Below, one piece after another: positions 18,182 to 27,734 of a stretch of 64,000 nucleotides of DNA. This DNA is from Lachnoclostridium edouardi (GTDB lineage Bacteria > Bacillota > Clostridia > Lachnospirales > Lachnospiraceae). Made by a program: the position numbers and the translations under genes. Location: NCBI RefSeq assembly GCF_900240245.1, contig NZ_OESQ01000001.1:924712-988711 (forward strand), in the 5' to 3' direction. Under the pieces are notes generated by a model, which made no database searches, was not told the DNA's origin, and was given only the letters and a program-made list of their open reading frames with translations. Each line of letters begins with the position of its first letter. The first letter of the stretch is position 1.

Positions 18182-19240
18182 TTACTTATTTAAATATTCC
18201 TCCAGGAACTGAAACAACGCCTTCATTTCCTCTTTTGTGCCTACTGTAATTCTTAAATAATTGTCCAGGCGGGGAGCATTAAAATACCTGACGTAAATAG
18301 ACTTTTTCTTTAAAGCCTGAAACAGCTCTCTGGCCGGACATGACTTATGAGCTGCAAAAATAAAGTTAGCCATAGAATCAGGGAAGGAAAATCCCAGACG
18401 TTTCAGTTCTTTCTTGGCTTCCTCCCTTGTTTCTATAATTTTCTGCACTGTATCCTGAAAATATTCTTCATCCTTTACAGCTTCTGCGCCTAAAATCAAA
18501 GACGGCATATTCATAGTATAAGAATTATAGGAATATTTTACGTCATTCATGGCCTGAATCAGTAAAGAGGAGCCTAGGGCGTAGCCGATTCTCATGCCCG
18601 CCATAGATCTGGACTTGCTGAAAGTCTGAACTACTAAAAGATTAGGATAACGGCTGATTAAGCTTACAGCAGAATCCCCTCCAAAATCAATATATGCTTC
18701 ATCCACAATGACTACTACATCAGGATTGCGGCTGATAATTTCCTCTACCTTGTCTAAAGGCATAAAAAGTCCTGTAGGCGCATTAGGGTTAGGAAAAATA
18801 ATGCCTCCGTTTTCCCTGAAATAATCTTCAGGAACAATAGAAAAATTGCTGTCTAACTGGGGCGTTTCGTATGGAATCCGAAACAGCTCAGCCCATACCT
18901 TATAGAAGGAATAGCTGATATCAGGAAACAGAACCGGCTTAGGACTGTTAAAAAAGGTCATAAACGCAGTAGCCAGAACATCATCTGAACCTACCCCCAC
19001 AAATACCTGGTCATTTTCCAGATGAAAATATTCTGCCAGTTCTTCTGTTAAAATGCTGCAGGCAGGGTCCGGATATTTGCGGAAATCTTCAGAATTTATA
19101 TTCTCCAAAGCCTTTTTTACTCCCGGACAGGGGGGATAGGGATTTTCATTTGTATTTAATTTGATTAAGTGATCTCCCTTTGGCTGCTCCCCAGGTACGT
19201 AAGGCTCTACTTTTCTAATATTATTTTTCCATAATCCCAT
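18182..19240 (-). CDS. hisC: Histidinol-phosphate aminotransferase
   Basis: PLP enzyme that converts imidazole acetol phosphate and glutamate to histidinol phosphate. 352 residues, normal for HisC. LNTNENPYPP at the N-terminus binds substrate, VDEAYIDFGG and the lysine motif QTFSKSRSMAGMRIGYA (Schiff-base Lys209) are typical, as is the phosphate-anchoring arginine near the C-terminus (YLRITVGT). It is outside any his operon here, standing 38 bp after another aminotransferase; orphan hisC copies may also act on aromatic amino acids. Confidence 0.9.
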   Translation of the reverse strand: MGLWKNNIRKVEPYVPGEQPKGDHLIKLNTNENPYPPCPGVKKALENINSEDFRKYPDPACSILTEELAEYFHLENDQVFVGVGSDDVLATAFMTFFNSPKPVLFPDISYSFYKVWAELFRIPYETPQLDSNFSIVPEDYFRENGGIIFPNPNAPTGLFMPLDKVEEIISRNPDVVVIVDEAYIDFGGDSAVSLISRYPNLLVVQTFSKSRSMAGMRIGYALGSSLLIQAMNDVKYSYNSYTMNMPSLILGAEAVKDEEYFQDTVQKIIETREEAKKELKRLGFSFPDSMANFIFAAHKSCPARELFQALKKKSIYVRYFNAPRLDNYLRITVGTKEEMKALFQFLEEYLNK

Positions 19241-19278
19241 TCATGTCACCTCTTCTTCTGTTGTTTCAGCCGATCCAA

Positions 19279-20469
19279 TTACTTTAAAAATTCCTGCGCA
19301 ACAGCCTGGAAAGCCGGCAGAGACCGCTCTATCTGCTCATAAGTTACACAGTATGAAATCCGCACGTAGCCTGGGCAGAAGAAAGAGCTGCCCGGCACTA
19401 CCAGAATGTGATGCTTCTTGCAGATCTCGCAGAATCCGGCTTCGTCATCTCCCATAATCTTTACGAATAAGTAGAAAGCTCCCTCCGGCTTAATACATTC
19501 ATATCCGTATTCTTTCAGACTATTATATAAAAGGTTTCTGTTTTTATCATAAATAGAAATATCAGTAGTAGCGTCCACACAGCGCATCACAGCTCTCTGA
19601 ATCAGGGACGGAGCATTTACACTTCCCATTACCCGGTTTGCAATGGAAGCCGCTGTGTAAACGTCCTTGCTGTCTGTCATCTCATCAGGAATCACAATGT
19701 ATCCAATACGCTCCCCTGCCAGAGACAAGGATTTGCTGTAGGAATATACAATAATAGTATTTTTATAAAACTTTGTAATAAAAGGCACCTTTACCCCGTC
19801 ATAAGCCAGCTCTCTGTATGGCTCGTCAGAAATCAGTACAATATCTGTGCCAAGCTGTGCTGACTTTTTCTCCAATATGGAAGCCAGCGCCTCTATTGTT
19901 TCCTGAGAATATACAACTCCCGTTGGATTGTTGGGAGTATTAATAATTACAGCCTTTGTTTTCTCTGTAATCTTTTCCTCAAATTCCTTCAGATTCGGCT
20001 GAAAATCTACGGTGTTAGGGCTTACTATTACTAAATTTCCGTCGTAATTTCTTACATAAGAGCCATATTCTACAAAAAATGGGGCAAATGTAAGGACTTC
20101 ATCTCCAGGATTTAAAATTGTCTTTAAAACCACGTTAATTCCGCTGGCAGCTCCCACAGTCATAATTAAATTGTCCTGGGAAAATGTTGTGCCAAACCTT
20201 TTGTTTAAATTGTCCGCAATGGCCCTGCGCACATCCTCAAAACCTGTATTGCTCATATATCCGTGAACCATTACTGGATCTTCTTCATTTAAAATGTCTA
20301 CAATGGCCTGTTTTACACACTCAGGCGCCGGAACATTAGGATTTCCAAGGCTGAAATCATATACATTTTCCGCCCCGTATATAGCCGCCATCTTTTTTCC
20401 TTCCTCAAACATAGCCCTAATGGCTGAATTATTTTTAATCATAGGCTGCATTTTTTCTGAAATCAACAT
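19279..20469 (-). CDS. Pyridoxal-phosphate aminotransferase (aspartate aminotransferase-like, class I/II)
   Basis: Cytoplasmic aminotransferase of 396 residues. DFSLGNPNVPAP at the N-terminus, NTPNNPTGVVY, SDEPYRELAYDG and the lysine motif IVYSYSKSLSLAGERIGYI identify a fold-type I class I enzyme; YVRISYC is the substrate-binding arginine near the end. I chose the ATG at 20469 because GAGGAGG lies 7 bp upstream; a start at 20532 would overlap the previous gene and has no ribosome site. Substrate pair cannot be read by eye. Confidence 0.88.
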   Translation of the reverse strand: MLISEKMQPMIKNNSAIRAMFEEGKKMAAIYGAENVYDFSLGNPNVPAPECVKQAIVDILNEEDPVMVHGYMSNTGFEDVRRAIADNLNKRFGTTFSQDNLIMTVGAASGINVVLKTILNPGDEVLTFAPFFVEYGSYVRNYDGNLVIVSPNTVDFQPNLKEFEEKITEKTKAVIINTPNNPTGVVYSQETIEALASILEKKSAQLGTDIVLISDEPYRELAYDGVKVPFITKFYKNTIIVYSYSKSLSLAGERIGYIVIPDEMTDSKDVYTAASIANRVMGSVNAPSLIQRAVMRCVDATTDISIYDKNRNLLYNSLKEYGYECIKPEGAFYLFVKIMGDDEAGFCEICKKHHILVVPGSSFFCPGYVRISYCVTYEQIERSLPAFQAVAQEFLK

Positions 20470-20513
20470 GTCATTTTCCTCCTCAGTCAAATATCTATCC
20501 AACAGTATAGCAC

Positions 20514-21791
20514 CTAATTTTTCCATGAACAATAGAAAAAAATAATTCCTGTTACTGCAAAATAAAACCAGGTAGCAGGGTTGGAAAACCAGGTGGTAAA
20601 AAATGAAAACATAAAATATACCACAATCTGAGCGTAAAATAAGTATCCCACAGGATTTCTGATCTTTGGTATCCTTTCAGCCACAAAATATGCGGCGGCT
20701 CCCAGCATACAGGCAAATACGAAAACGCCTATTACCCCGAAATCGTAATATGAATCATAAAACAAAGTTAAGGTAGTAAGCTCCTCTTTATTAACAATAA
20801 TAGGATAATTTACCAGCCAGGGCGCCAGAAATTTCAGCCCTGTTAAAGCCCATAAGGGAAATAAAGACTTCATCCCCCAGGCAAAGCCCTGAAGATTTTC
20901 CACTAAACAGTTAAAATTATCATAATTATTTGCAATATACATATAAGGCTGAGTAATAAAAATCGGCATATGGCTGTTTTTCATTTCAAAAATGCCGTTT
21001 AAATATTCTACGTCGTGACTTCTTGCCACTGTAAGAATTAAATATACAGGAAGTATTGCCGCCACCGCCCCTATTGCATATAAAGGCGAAAAATCCTTTT
21101 TACATAAAATATATGTGAAAACAGCCAGCATAACAGCCAGAATCAGCTGAAATCTGGAAACGCAAAGCACAGGAATGGCAAAGGCAATAACGTCCATAAT
21201 CACAGCCGCCGTTCTTCCAATGCTTTTTGTTTTATAATCTAAATGAAAGTACAGCACAGACAAGGCCGGCACCAAAACGCAGGAAACCGTCAGATAATGA
21301 ACTCCTGTAATATGAAATGTAGAATAAGCGTGGGGAACACCTCTGACCAGAAACGGCACAAATCCAAGAATATAGGCCTCCAGTAAAAAAGCGGCCAGAG
21401 AAACTGCTGTCAAAGCTGACATGACTTGAAAAACAGGGCCAGAGTAATCTCTTAACCCATAAAAACGGGTGCGAAACCCTTCCGGAGATCCAAACTTCAT
21501 CTCCAGCAGCTGAAAGGTCAGCCAAAAGGCTGTCAATGCAATAAAAAAACAAAGCCAGGTAATCAGGCTCCAATCTGTCTGCAGATGGCTGAGCTTCAGG
21601 CAGGCTAACGCCTGCCCAAACACCCAGAAAAATGAAAATACGCCTCGCAGATGAATTATATTTCCAGAACGCTTATAATCATACCAATACAAATAAACTG
21701 CAGCCAGAATCAGCACAAAACCTGACAGATAATAATGGCCTGCTCTGGCAAATAAAAAGGAGGCCAGAAAGCATATTACATAAACATCCAT
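20514..21791 (-). CDS. Polytopic membrane protein resembling oligosaccharide repeat-unit (Wzy-type) polymerases
   Basis: 425 residues with about 10-12 hydrophobic segments and few soluble loops; a larger loop in the second half (ARSHDVEYLNG to TTLTLFYDSYYDFG) with arginine and histidine is like the polymerization loop of Wzy/O-antigen polymerase proteins. The closing stretch FTTWFSNPATWFYFA also fits that family. The ATG at 21791 was chosen: GGGAG lies just upstream and the HPr stop ends two bases before. The gene is not among other polysaccharide genes, so the role is uncertain; an unrelated membrane protein is possible. Confidence 0.55.
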   Translation of the reverse strand: MDVYVICFLASFLFARAGHYYLSGFVLILAAVYLYWYDYKRSGNIIHLRGVFSFFWVFGQALACLKLSHLQTDWSLITWLCFFIALTAFWLTFQLLEMKFGSPEGFRTRFYGLRDYSGPVFQVMSALTAVSLAAFLLEAYILGFVPFLVRGVPHAYSTFHITGVHYLTVSCVLVPALSVLYFHLDYKTKSIGRTAAVIMDVIAFAIPVLCVSRFQLILAVMLAVFTYILCKKDFSPLYAIGAVAAILPVYLILTVARSHDVEYLNGIFEMKNSHMPIFITQPYMYIANNYDNFNCLVENLQGFAWGMKSLFPLWALTGLKFLAPWLVNYPIIVNKEELTTLTLFYDSYYDFGVIGVFVFACMLGAAAYFVAERIPKIRNPVGYLFYAQIVVYFMFSFFTTWFSNPATWFYFAVTGIIFFYCSWKN

Positions 21792-21792
21792 A

Positions 21793-22056
21793 TTATTCTC
21801 CCAATCCACTGTTTACTGCTTCTAAAACAGCAGCCAAAGCTTCCTTTTCATCCACTCCTTCACATGTAAATGTGATTTCATCGCCGGATTTCACACAGGC
21901 GCCCAGAATACTCAGCACGCTTTTTGCATTGGCGGTTGTAGTTTTATACTGAAAATGAATGGAAGACTTAAACTTCATTGATTCCTTGCAGAGAAATCCC
22001 GCCGGCCTCAGATGAAGTCCTGTAGGGTTTTTTATTACGCATGTCTCGCTTACCAT
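21793..22056 (-). CDS. HPr-family phosphocarrier protein
   Basis: Small cytoplasmic phosphotransfer protein, 87 residues. GLHLRPAG puts the phosphorylatable histidine at His15 and NAKSVLSI puts the HPr kinase target serine at Ser46, both at the standard positions, so it is a full HPr rather than a Crh. It is not beside ptsI; instead it follows cdaR and overlaps the start of a Wzy-like gene. Whether it is the main HPr or a paralogue cannot be told from this window. Strong AAGGAGG site before the ATG. Confidence 0.88.
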   Translation of the reverse strand: MVSETCVIKNPTGLHLRPAGFLCKESMKFKSSIHFQYKTTTANAKSVLSILGACVKSGDEITFTCEGVDEKEALAAVLEAVNSGLGE

Positions 22057-22072
22057 AATTGTTTCCTCCTTG

Positions 22073-23386
22073 TTATTCAGTAGTTTCTGAAGAATGTGTC
22101 TCTGTTTCCTCTTTTTCAGCCACGTTGTCCGCCCCTGCAGAAACCGGAGCTACTGTCTCAGTAACAGTTACTGTAAACGGCGTATAGCTGATTACCCTAT
22201 AAGTGTCAGTATCCTCAATGTTCAGAACACCTGGATTCTCTCCCGGAATCATGCCCGCCAGGCTGATCTCAGCCTCCAGCTGGTCTGCGTCCAGATTATT
22301 TAAAGCTTCCTCCAGGCCTTTTACTGTCACCTCCACAGAATCTGAATTTAAGGAATACTTATAATCGTCTTCTCTGCCTGTTTCAGGCAATCCCTTTAAG
22401 TTCAGAGTCAAGGTTCTTGTCACCAAAGGCTCCACTTTCAGCTTTACTGTAATATTTTTGTTATTTCCAACTACGTCCACGCCCTCCGGCAAGTACTTAG
22501 TCACGTCTATTGTAAGACTCTTTGTTCCTGTGGCTCCCTCAATACTTAACTCAGACTCCGGAATGTTGATGGCGGTTAAAGACTGAAGCAGCGAGCTTTC
22601 GCCTACTACGGAAATACTTTGAGCGCTTGTCTCCAGGCCTAAATATTCATACTCAGAAGCTACCGTACCACCTACATTAAAGATAACCGGTACGCTTTTT
22701 ACTTTCAGCACAGACTGTTCATAAGTGATTTCTTCTATATCCACAGTAACTCTGCTCAGCTCCTCGATTTTATTTCCATTTGCATCATAAAATTGAGGGG
22801 AAGCTGTACCTGTTATGTCTGCTGTAGCTCCCTCCACATCAAACTCAATGCCTACATAGCTGATTTGTCCAACCTGGGACACTGGTCCCCTAACATAAAC
22901 ATACTCAGGAGTGATTTTTAAATCTCCTAAATCATACCCGGTTTTGGGAATTCCCACCGGTTTGCCCTGAACGGCAAAGGACTTCCTTTGAAGCTCTTCT
23001 GTATTTACGTGTATTACTCCTGGCGTAATCTCCACCGAGCTAGAGCTTAATTCTGTTTTATGGCTTACAACCTCCACCTCTACCGGCACGGCGCCTGTTA
23101 CATCATATAGATTTTCCAGGTCAATATATGCCTTAAAATCTGAAGAGCTGATTTTATATTCATCTAAAATATGAACGCGGTAATTTACTGTGACCGTACT
23201 TTTTCCCACAATCTCGTAAGCCAGGCCTGCTGCTGTCAAAACTCCTTCGTTTTTAATTTCCACCGGCACCTCTTCTGTACCGCTGATAATTGGGTTGGAA
23301 ATATTTACTACCAGCAGCCAAAGGAAAAAAGCAAGAAAAAGAGAAAGCAGCTTCAGTCCCAGATTATTTGTTATCTTTTTCTTCAT
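22073..23386 (-). CDS. cdaR: YbbR-domain protein CdaR, regulator of diadenylate cyclase
   Basis: Membrane-anchored extracytoplasmic protein, 437 residues. One N-terminal transmembrane helix (LGLKLLSLFLAFFLWLLVV) is followed by about four YbbR repeats recognisable by recurring VPV-type strands and SVEVTVKG-like motifs. The C-terminal tail is Glu/Thr-rich. It overlaps the 3' end of cdaA by 23 bases, the standard arrangement in Firmicutes, where CdaR modulates c-di-AMP synthesis by CdaA. The usual third gene glmM is absent; HPr follows instead. Confidence 0.9.
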   Translation of the reverse strand: MKKKITNNLGLKLLSLFLAFFLWLLVVNISNPIISGTEEVPVEIKNEGVLTAAGLAYEIVGKSTVTVNYRVHILDEYKISSSDFKAYIDLENLYDVTGAVPVEVEVVSHKTELSSSSVEITPGVIHVNTEELQRKSFAVQGKPVGIPKTGYDLGDLKITPEYVYVRGPVSQVGQISYVGIEFDVEGATADITGTASPQFYDANGNKIEELSRVTVDIEEITYEQSVLKVKSVPVIFNVGGTVASEYEYLGLETSAQSISVVGESSLLQSLTAINIPESELSIEGATGTKSLTIDVTKYLPEGVDVVGNNKNITVKLKVEPLVTRTLTLNLKGLPETGREDDYKYSLNSDSVEVTVKGLEEALNNLDADQLEAEISLAGMIPGENPGVLNIEDTDTYRVISYTPFTVTVTETVAPVSAGADNVAEKEETETHSSETTE

Positions 23387-24239
23387 TTTTCAGCCTTCCC
23401 TTCCATATTTTAAATCTCTTGCCCGACATCTTATCATCTGCCAGAAGGGTGGACAGCGCCTTTCTCAACTCGTCTGCATCAGAAATTCTCCTAAGGCCTC
23501 CTCCTTCTGCCACAGACACCCGGCCTGTTTCCTCTGACACCACTACTGTCAGGCTGTCTGAAACCTCGCTGATTCCTACTGCTGCTCTGTGTCTGGTTCC
23601 CAGATCCTTGCTGATTGCCATATTATCGGACAAAGGCAGATAACAGGTGGCGGCGGCAATACGATTTCCGCGGATAATCACAGCGCCGTCGTGAAGAGGA
23701 GTATTGTGCTCAAATATATTAATCAGCAGCTGGCTTGTAACAATACCGCTGACTTCGATTCCTGTTCTTTCTATCTCCTTTAAGGATACGTTTCTTTCAA
23801 TTACCATAAGGGCCCCTGTTTTCACCTTGGCCATATCTATGGTGCCTTTCACTATTTCATTAATGGTTTTCTCAGTAAAGGCCGACGACTCTTCTCTGTC
23901 GTCAAATGACAAAATTCCTGAAATCAAGTTCTGGCTTCCCAGCTGCTCCAGAGCCTTGCGAAGTTCAGGCTGAAATATAATAATCAGCGCCGTAGTTGCA
24001 ATTAATGCAAACTCTTTAATAATCCACAATATTGTTTCCAAATGAAGCACATAGACAAACAAGGTAAAGCCCATAATCACCACTATACCTCTAAGAAGCG
24101 TCCATGCTCTTGTATTTTTAATCCAATACAGGATTTCATATACCAAAAATGTTATAATAGCAATCTCAAGTATATTACGGGATGTTATTCTTGGCACAAA
24201 TGACAGCCATGAATATAATCCCTCCACCACTTTTGCCAT
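23364..24239 (-). CDS. cdaA: Diadenylate cyclase CdaA (c-di-AMP synthase)
   Basis: Makes cyclic di-AMP from two ATP. 291 residues: three N-terminal transmembrane helices (to about residue 90) and a DAC domain with DGAVIIRGNRI (DGA at 184-186) and TRHRAAVG (RHR at 216-218), both needed for catalysis in the family. The essential messenger controls potassium and osmolyte transport and cell-wall homeostasis. Lies 15 bp after an unknown membrane-protein gene and is coupled to cdaR. Confidence 0.95.
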   Translation of the reverse strand: MAKVVEGLYSWLSFVPRITSRNILEIAIITFLVYEILYWIKNTRAWTLLRGIVVIMGFTLFVYVLHLETILWIIKEFALIATTALIIIFQPELRKALEQLGSQNLISGILSFDDREESSAFTEKTINEIVKGTIDMAKVKTGALMVIERNVSLKEIERTGIEVSGIVTSQLLINIFEHNTPLHDGAVIIRGNRIAAATCYLPLSDNMAISKDLGTRHRAAVGISEVSDSLTVVVSEETGRVSVAEGGGLRRISDADELRKALSTLLADDKMSGKRFKIWKGRLKNEEKDNK

Positions 24240-24254
24240 CTTATCACTCCCCCT

Positions 24255-25208
24255 TTAAACTGTTCTTCCATGACGGCCGGACTTCCTGGCATTAATCTGC
24301 TGTACCTTCACATCAGGAGTTGACACTGCAATTTTAGGAACTGCTTTTACATAATAATAATAGTCGTCATCCTCATACTGCAGATATTCTGTTCTGGAGT
24401 AATCCACCGTAAAAACGCAAAAATTATAAATAATGGCAATAGCCACTGATACTAACATACTGATAATCAACGGGAATATTTCTATTGTAATATTAAACAG
24501 GAAGTCTCCTGCAAAAATCACCGCCAGCTGAGCCACCGCTCCGCCTGCCACCGCAATAGTCCAGGAATAGTCTACAGATGTGTTTCTGATAATAAATACT
24601 ACTAAAATTCCCACGGCAAACGCCAGAATCATTACAAAAACTAACTGATTAGAAACTAGATTTTTTATAATCTGACCGTATTTCTGGGCGATATCCACTG
24701 AACCGGCGCCGGTCAGCACCCCGGCATTCTGTTTAATATACAGAAAAATATAGTAAATACAAACGCCGCAGCTGACAGGAATTACGGAAATCAAACCTGT
24801 AGACAGCCCTACCAGCAAAGGCACTGTATATGGAATTTTCATAAAAAACAGCAAAGGAGTCAAAAGTAACAGATAGCTGTCCTTTGGCTGAAAGCCGTAG
24901 TAAAGCAGCATAATAATAATCATAAAAGCTCCGGTAAGCAAAGCGATTTCAAAGGAAACGCTGCTGATATGCATAAGTGCAAATACCCCGGCAATAATAG
25001 AAATTAATCCATAGGGCAAAGCCCCGCATACTGCAGATATCATCACTGTAAGCAGCGGACTTTGAAGCTTTGTCATAAAACCAATATTTTGATTTATAAC
25101 TGTCAGCACTGCGGCCATCAGAAAGAACTTTACTGCCGGACGAATATAGGCTCCGTATTTTCCGTAAACCTCCCTCATCCTTTCTCTGAAGACGAGAAAT
25201 CCCATCAT
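24255..25208 (-). CDS. Unrecognised polytopic membrane protein, conserved-looking, upstream of cdaA
   Basis: 317 residues with roughly eight to nine hydrophobic segments, a central soluble stretch around residues 170-190 (VDIAQKYGQIIKNLVSNQ) and a C-terminal cytoplasmic tail of about 60 residues. The tail starts with an acidic Tyr-rich run (YEDDDYYYYVK) and ends Arg/Lys-rich (NARKSGRHGRTV). I do not recognise the family. Starts within the end of the preceding small gene and lies 15 bp before cdaA, so it is likely part of the same transcript. A role tied to c-di-AMP or the envelope is only inference from position. Confidence 0.75.
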   Translation of the reverse strand: MMGFLVFRERMREVYGKYGAYIRPAVKFFLMAAVLTVINQNIGFMTKLQSPLLTVMISAVCGALPYGLISIIAGVFALMHISSVSFEIALLTGAFMIIIMLLYYGFQPKDSYLLLLTPLLFFMKIPYTVPLLVGLSTGLISVIPVSCGVCIYYIFLYIKQNAGVLTGAGSVDIAQKYGQIIKNLVSNQLVFVMILAFAVGILVVFIIRNTSVDYSWTIAVAGGAVAQLAVIFAGDFLFNITIEIFPLIISMLVSVAIAIIYNFCVFTVDYSRTEYLQYEDDDYYYYVKAVPKIAVSTPDVKVQQINARKSGRHGRTV

Positions 25209-25636
25209 GTTGCATGTCCTCCTTTGCCGGTCAGTTCTCTTTTTCTGCTGTGGAATTCATAGCGCTTGCTTAAACGTCTTAGCTTTGCCACGTACACTCG
25301 TATGCTTCCCTTAGCGTAATCATATCGCTTACTGTAAATATGGTATGCAATAATCAAATATAAAATTAGGCCAATGCCGTAGCCCAGCCCGGTTCTCACA
25401 GCTAAATCTACAAGATGGCCTACCGTCACCTGCTCTAACAGATCTTCTACAGAATATAAGGCCCATACAAAAAATCCCAGGAAAAAGCTGCAGGTATACC
25501 GAAAAAATGATTTCAGCATGTTGCTGCCTACATAATCACTTTTAAACATGCTTTCTACGCAAAGCATGTTTTTACCTTCTTTTTTTTCATACATAGCTAT
25601 TCCTGTCATTAAGTGGATCTTGTCTTCATTCAGCAT
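25205..25636 (-). CDS. Unrecognised small membrane protein
   Basis: 143 residues with two hydrophobic segments (FFRYTCSFFLGFFVWALY and TGLGYGIGLILYLIIAYH) and a strongly basic C-terminal tail (AKLRRLSKRYEFHSRKRELTGKGG). Family not recognised. GGAG lies 8 bp before the ATG and a good promoter lies about 60 bp upstream. It overlaps the next gene by four bases (ATGA type), so it is the first gene of the cdaA transcript. Confidence 0.7.
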   Translation of the reverse strand: MLNEDKIHLMTGIAMYEKKEGKNMLCVESMFKSDYVGSNMLKSFFRYTCSFFLGFFVWALYSVEDLLEQVTVGHLVDLAVRTGLGYGIGLILYLIIAYHIYSKRYDYAKGSIRVYVAKLRRLSKRYEFHSRKRELTGKGGHAT

Positions 25637-25696
25637 ATATCTGTTTCTCCATCAAGAGGGGCTGTTGCAATCCCTAAAAAACTCATTAGTTCTCAC

Positions 25697-25725
25697 ATTA
25701 TATCATAAAATTTACCACCGCGCAA
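25697..25725 (-). promoter_or_regulatory. Promoter of the cdaA-containing operon
   Basis: Minus-strand TTGCGC (-35), 17-bp spacer, TATAAT (-10), just upstream of the small membrane-protein gene. Confidence 0.6.
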
Positions 25726-25729
25726 CACG

Positions 25730-26938
25730 CTACTCATAGCGCAGGGCTTCAATAGGATCAGCCTTTGCAGCCCTGGATGCAGGATACAATCCAAAGAATA
25801 TTCCAACCATAGCTGAAAATGAGACTGCCAAAATTACTACCCCCGGCTTAATTACCACCTGTATCCCCAAAACCAGTCCTCCTAAAGAAACAATCCCTGT
25901 TCCCAGAATGATTCCAATGATTCCTCCGCAGGCGGACAAAATAGCTGATTCTGTAAGAAACTGTATAAGCACATCTCCTGTAGTAGCTCCTAAAGCCTTT
26001 CTGATTCCAATTTCTCTTGTTCTCTCTGTCACAGATACAAGCATAATATTCATAATTCCTATGCCGCCTACAATTAAGGATATGGCTGCAATGCCTCCCA
26101 CTGCTACAGAAAGGCCTCCCAAAATTGAATCCCAGCTTCCCATTTCCTCTTTTGCTGAATAAAATGTAATTTCATCCGGCGTGCGCCCCTTGATTTTAGC
26201 TACATATTGGCGCATATCCCTGGATAAGCCTTCCATATCAGTATCAGGTTTGGCAAAAAAATTCAGCTGTCCAAAGTAATCGTTGGGCCAGGTAAGCAAA
26301 GTATAAGGAAGAAATCCTTCTTTTGTATCTCCGCTTCCCATCATCATAGCCTGAAAGGGACTCTGCTCCTTCCGGTACACGCCTACAACTGTATACTGGC
26401 TGGTTTCACCGTACACTGTCATGCGCATACTTTTTCCCACAACATCCTGGGTCCCGAACAGCTCACTTGCTCCGCCTTCCTCCAGCACCACGTTGTGTTT
26501 CCGGCCTTTCACGTCGCTTTCATTTAACATTCTTCCAGCCACAATATTTACCGGCATCACGTCTCCATAATTATAATCAATTCCCTGAAAGCTGTATTTA
26601 AGCTTATTCCTTTTATATATTGGCTCTGTATCCACGTAAGCGCTGCTGTCAATGTAATCTAACCGGTCTGAAAATACTGTTTTCACCCGCTCCAGCTCAT
26701 CTAAAGTAAAATTATCCGTCTGCCTGTAATCATCTACATACCAATTTACATATACTAAGGCTCTTGTAATACCCACTTCTTTATATAAGTCGGCAAATAA
26801 AGCTCTCATGCTGTCTCCAATAGAAACAATGGAAATTACAGAGCCTATACCGATTATAATGCCTAACATGGTGAGAAAGGAGCGCATTTTATTTGTTTTA
26901 ATCGCCTGAAAAGCCATAGTCATATTTTCAAACAGCAT
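25730..26938 (-). CDS. MacB-type ABC transporter permease
   Basis: Membrane subunit of an efflux or mechanotransmission ABC system, 402 residues. One N-terminal helix (MRSFLTMLGIIIGIGSVISI), a large extracytoplasmic MacB-like domain of about 220 residues, then the FtsX-type three-helix core with GGIGIMNIMLVSVTERTREIG given here in part as VGGIGIMNIMLVSV and REIGIRKALGA. The ATG at 26938 has GGGAGGGGG just upstream and overlaps the ATPase stop by 11 bases. Partner of the ATPase and the HlyD-type adaptor upstream. Confidence 0.9.
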   Translation of the reverse strand: MLFENMTMAFQAIKTNKMRSFLTMLGIIIGIGSVISIVSIGDSMRALFADLYKEVGITRALVYVNWYVDDYRQTDNFTLDELERVKTVFSDRLDYIDSSAYVDTEPIYKRNKLKYSFQGIDYNYGDVMPVNIVAGRMLNESDVKGRKHNVVLEEGGASELFGTQDVVGKSMRMTVYGETSQYTVVGVYRKEQSPFQAMMMGSGDTKEGFLPYTLLTWPNDYFGQLNFFAKPDTDMEGLSRDMRQYVAKIKGRTPDEITFYSAKEEMGSWDSILGGLSVAVGGIAAISLIVGGIGIMNIMLVSVTERTREIGIRKALGATTGDVLIQFLTESAILSACGGIIGIILGTGIVSLGGLVLGIQVVIKPGVVILAVSFSAMVGIFFGLYPASRAAKADPIEALRYE

Positions 26939-27722
26939 CTGTCTCCCCCTCCCCGGCCGGGGCCCCATCTGCCTTTAGAGCCTTGTGTTTATTTAATTGA
27001 TCGCTGATAATCTGTCCGTCCCTGAAACGTATAATCCGCTCTGTAAAAGCTGCAATGTCTTCCTCGTGAGTAACTAATACTACAGTGGCTCCGTCCTTAT
27101 GCAGTTTTCCAAACAGCTCCATAATTTCCACAGAGGCAGCTGTATCCAGATTGCCGGTGGGCTCGTCGGCTAAAATAAGAGGCGGCTGGTTAGCCAGGGC
27201 CCTGGCAATGGCAACTCTTTGTCTCTGTCCTCCTGAAAGCTCATTGGGCATGTGTTCCCATCTTTCCCTCAGTCCTACTTTTTCTAAAAGCTCCATAGCC
27301 CGCTTGGCCCGCTCTTTTTTAGACATTTTAGCATATGTCATGGGAAGCTCTACATTTTTTAATGCTGATGTTCTGGATATCAGATTAAATGACTGAAATA
27401 CAAAACCAATCTTTCTGTTTCTTACTGCGGAAAGCTCATTTGGCCCCATCTGGGCTGTGTCTATGCCGTCCAGGTAGTAGTGCCCCATAGTGGGGCGGTC
27501 CAAACACCCTAAAATGTTCATAAGGGTAGACTTCCCAGATCCTGACTGACCCATAATGGCTACAAATTCTCCTCGCTTTATTGTCAGATTAATCTTTTTC
27601 AGTCCCAGCACTTTCAACGCCCCTGTATCGTATATTTTCACCAGATTTTCCAGACGTATCAGGTCTTCTGTTACATTTTCAGTAATATAGGAAGGAAGCT
27701 TTTGTTTTCTTTTTAATATCAT
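26928..27722 (-). CDS. MacB/LolD-type ABC transporter ATP-binding protein
   Basis: Cytoplasmic ATPase, 264 residues. Walker [11 protein letters not shown]-loop VFQSFNLI, signature [10 protein letters not shown], Walker [13 protein letters not shown] and switch VTHE. This TGNLD ending is typical of the MacB/LolD/FtsE group. Middle gene of a three-gene efflux operon, 12 bp after the adaptor. Confidence 0.93.
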   Translation of the reverse strand: MILKRKQKLPSYITENVTEDLIRLENLVKIYDTGALKVLGLKKINLTIKRGEFVAIMGQSGSGKSTLMNILGCLDRPTMGHYYLDGIDTAQMGPNELSAVRNRKIGFVFQSFNLISRTSALKNVELPMTYAKMSKKERAKRAMELLEKVGLRERWEHMPNELSGGQRQRVAIARALANQPPLILADEPTGNLDTAASVEIMELFGKLHKDGATVVLVTHEEDIAAFTERIIRFRDGQIISDQLNKHKALKADGAPAGEGETDAV

Positions 27723-27734
27723 AAAAGGCCACCT

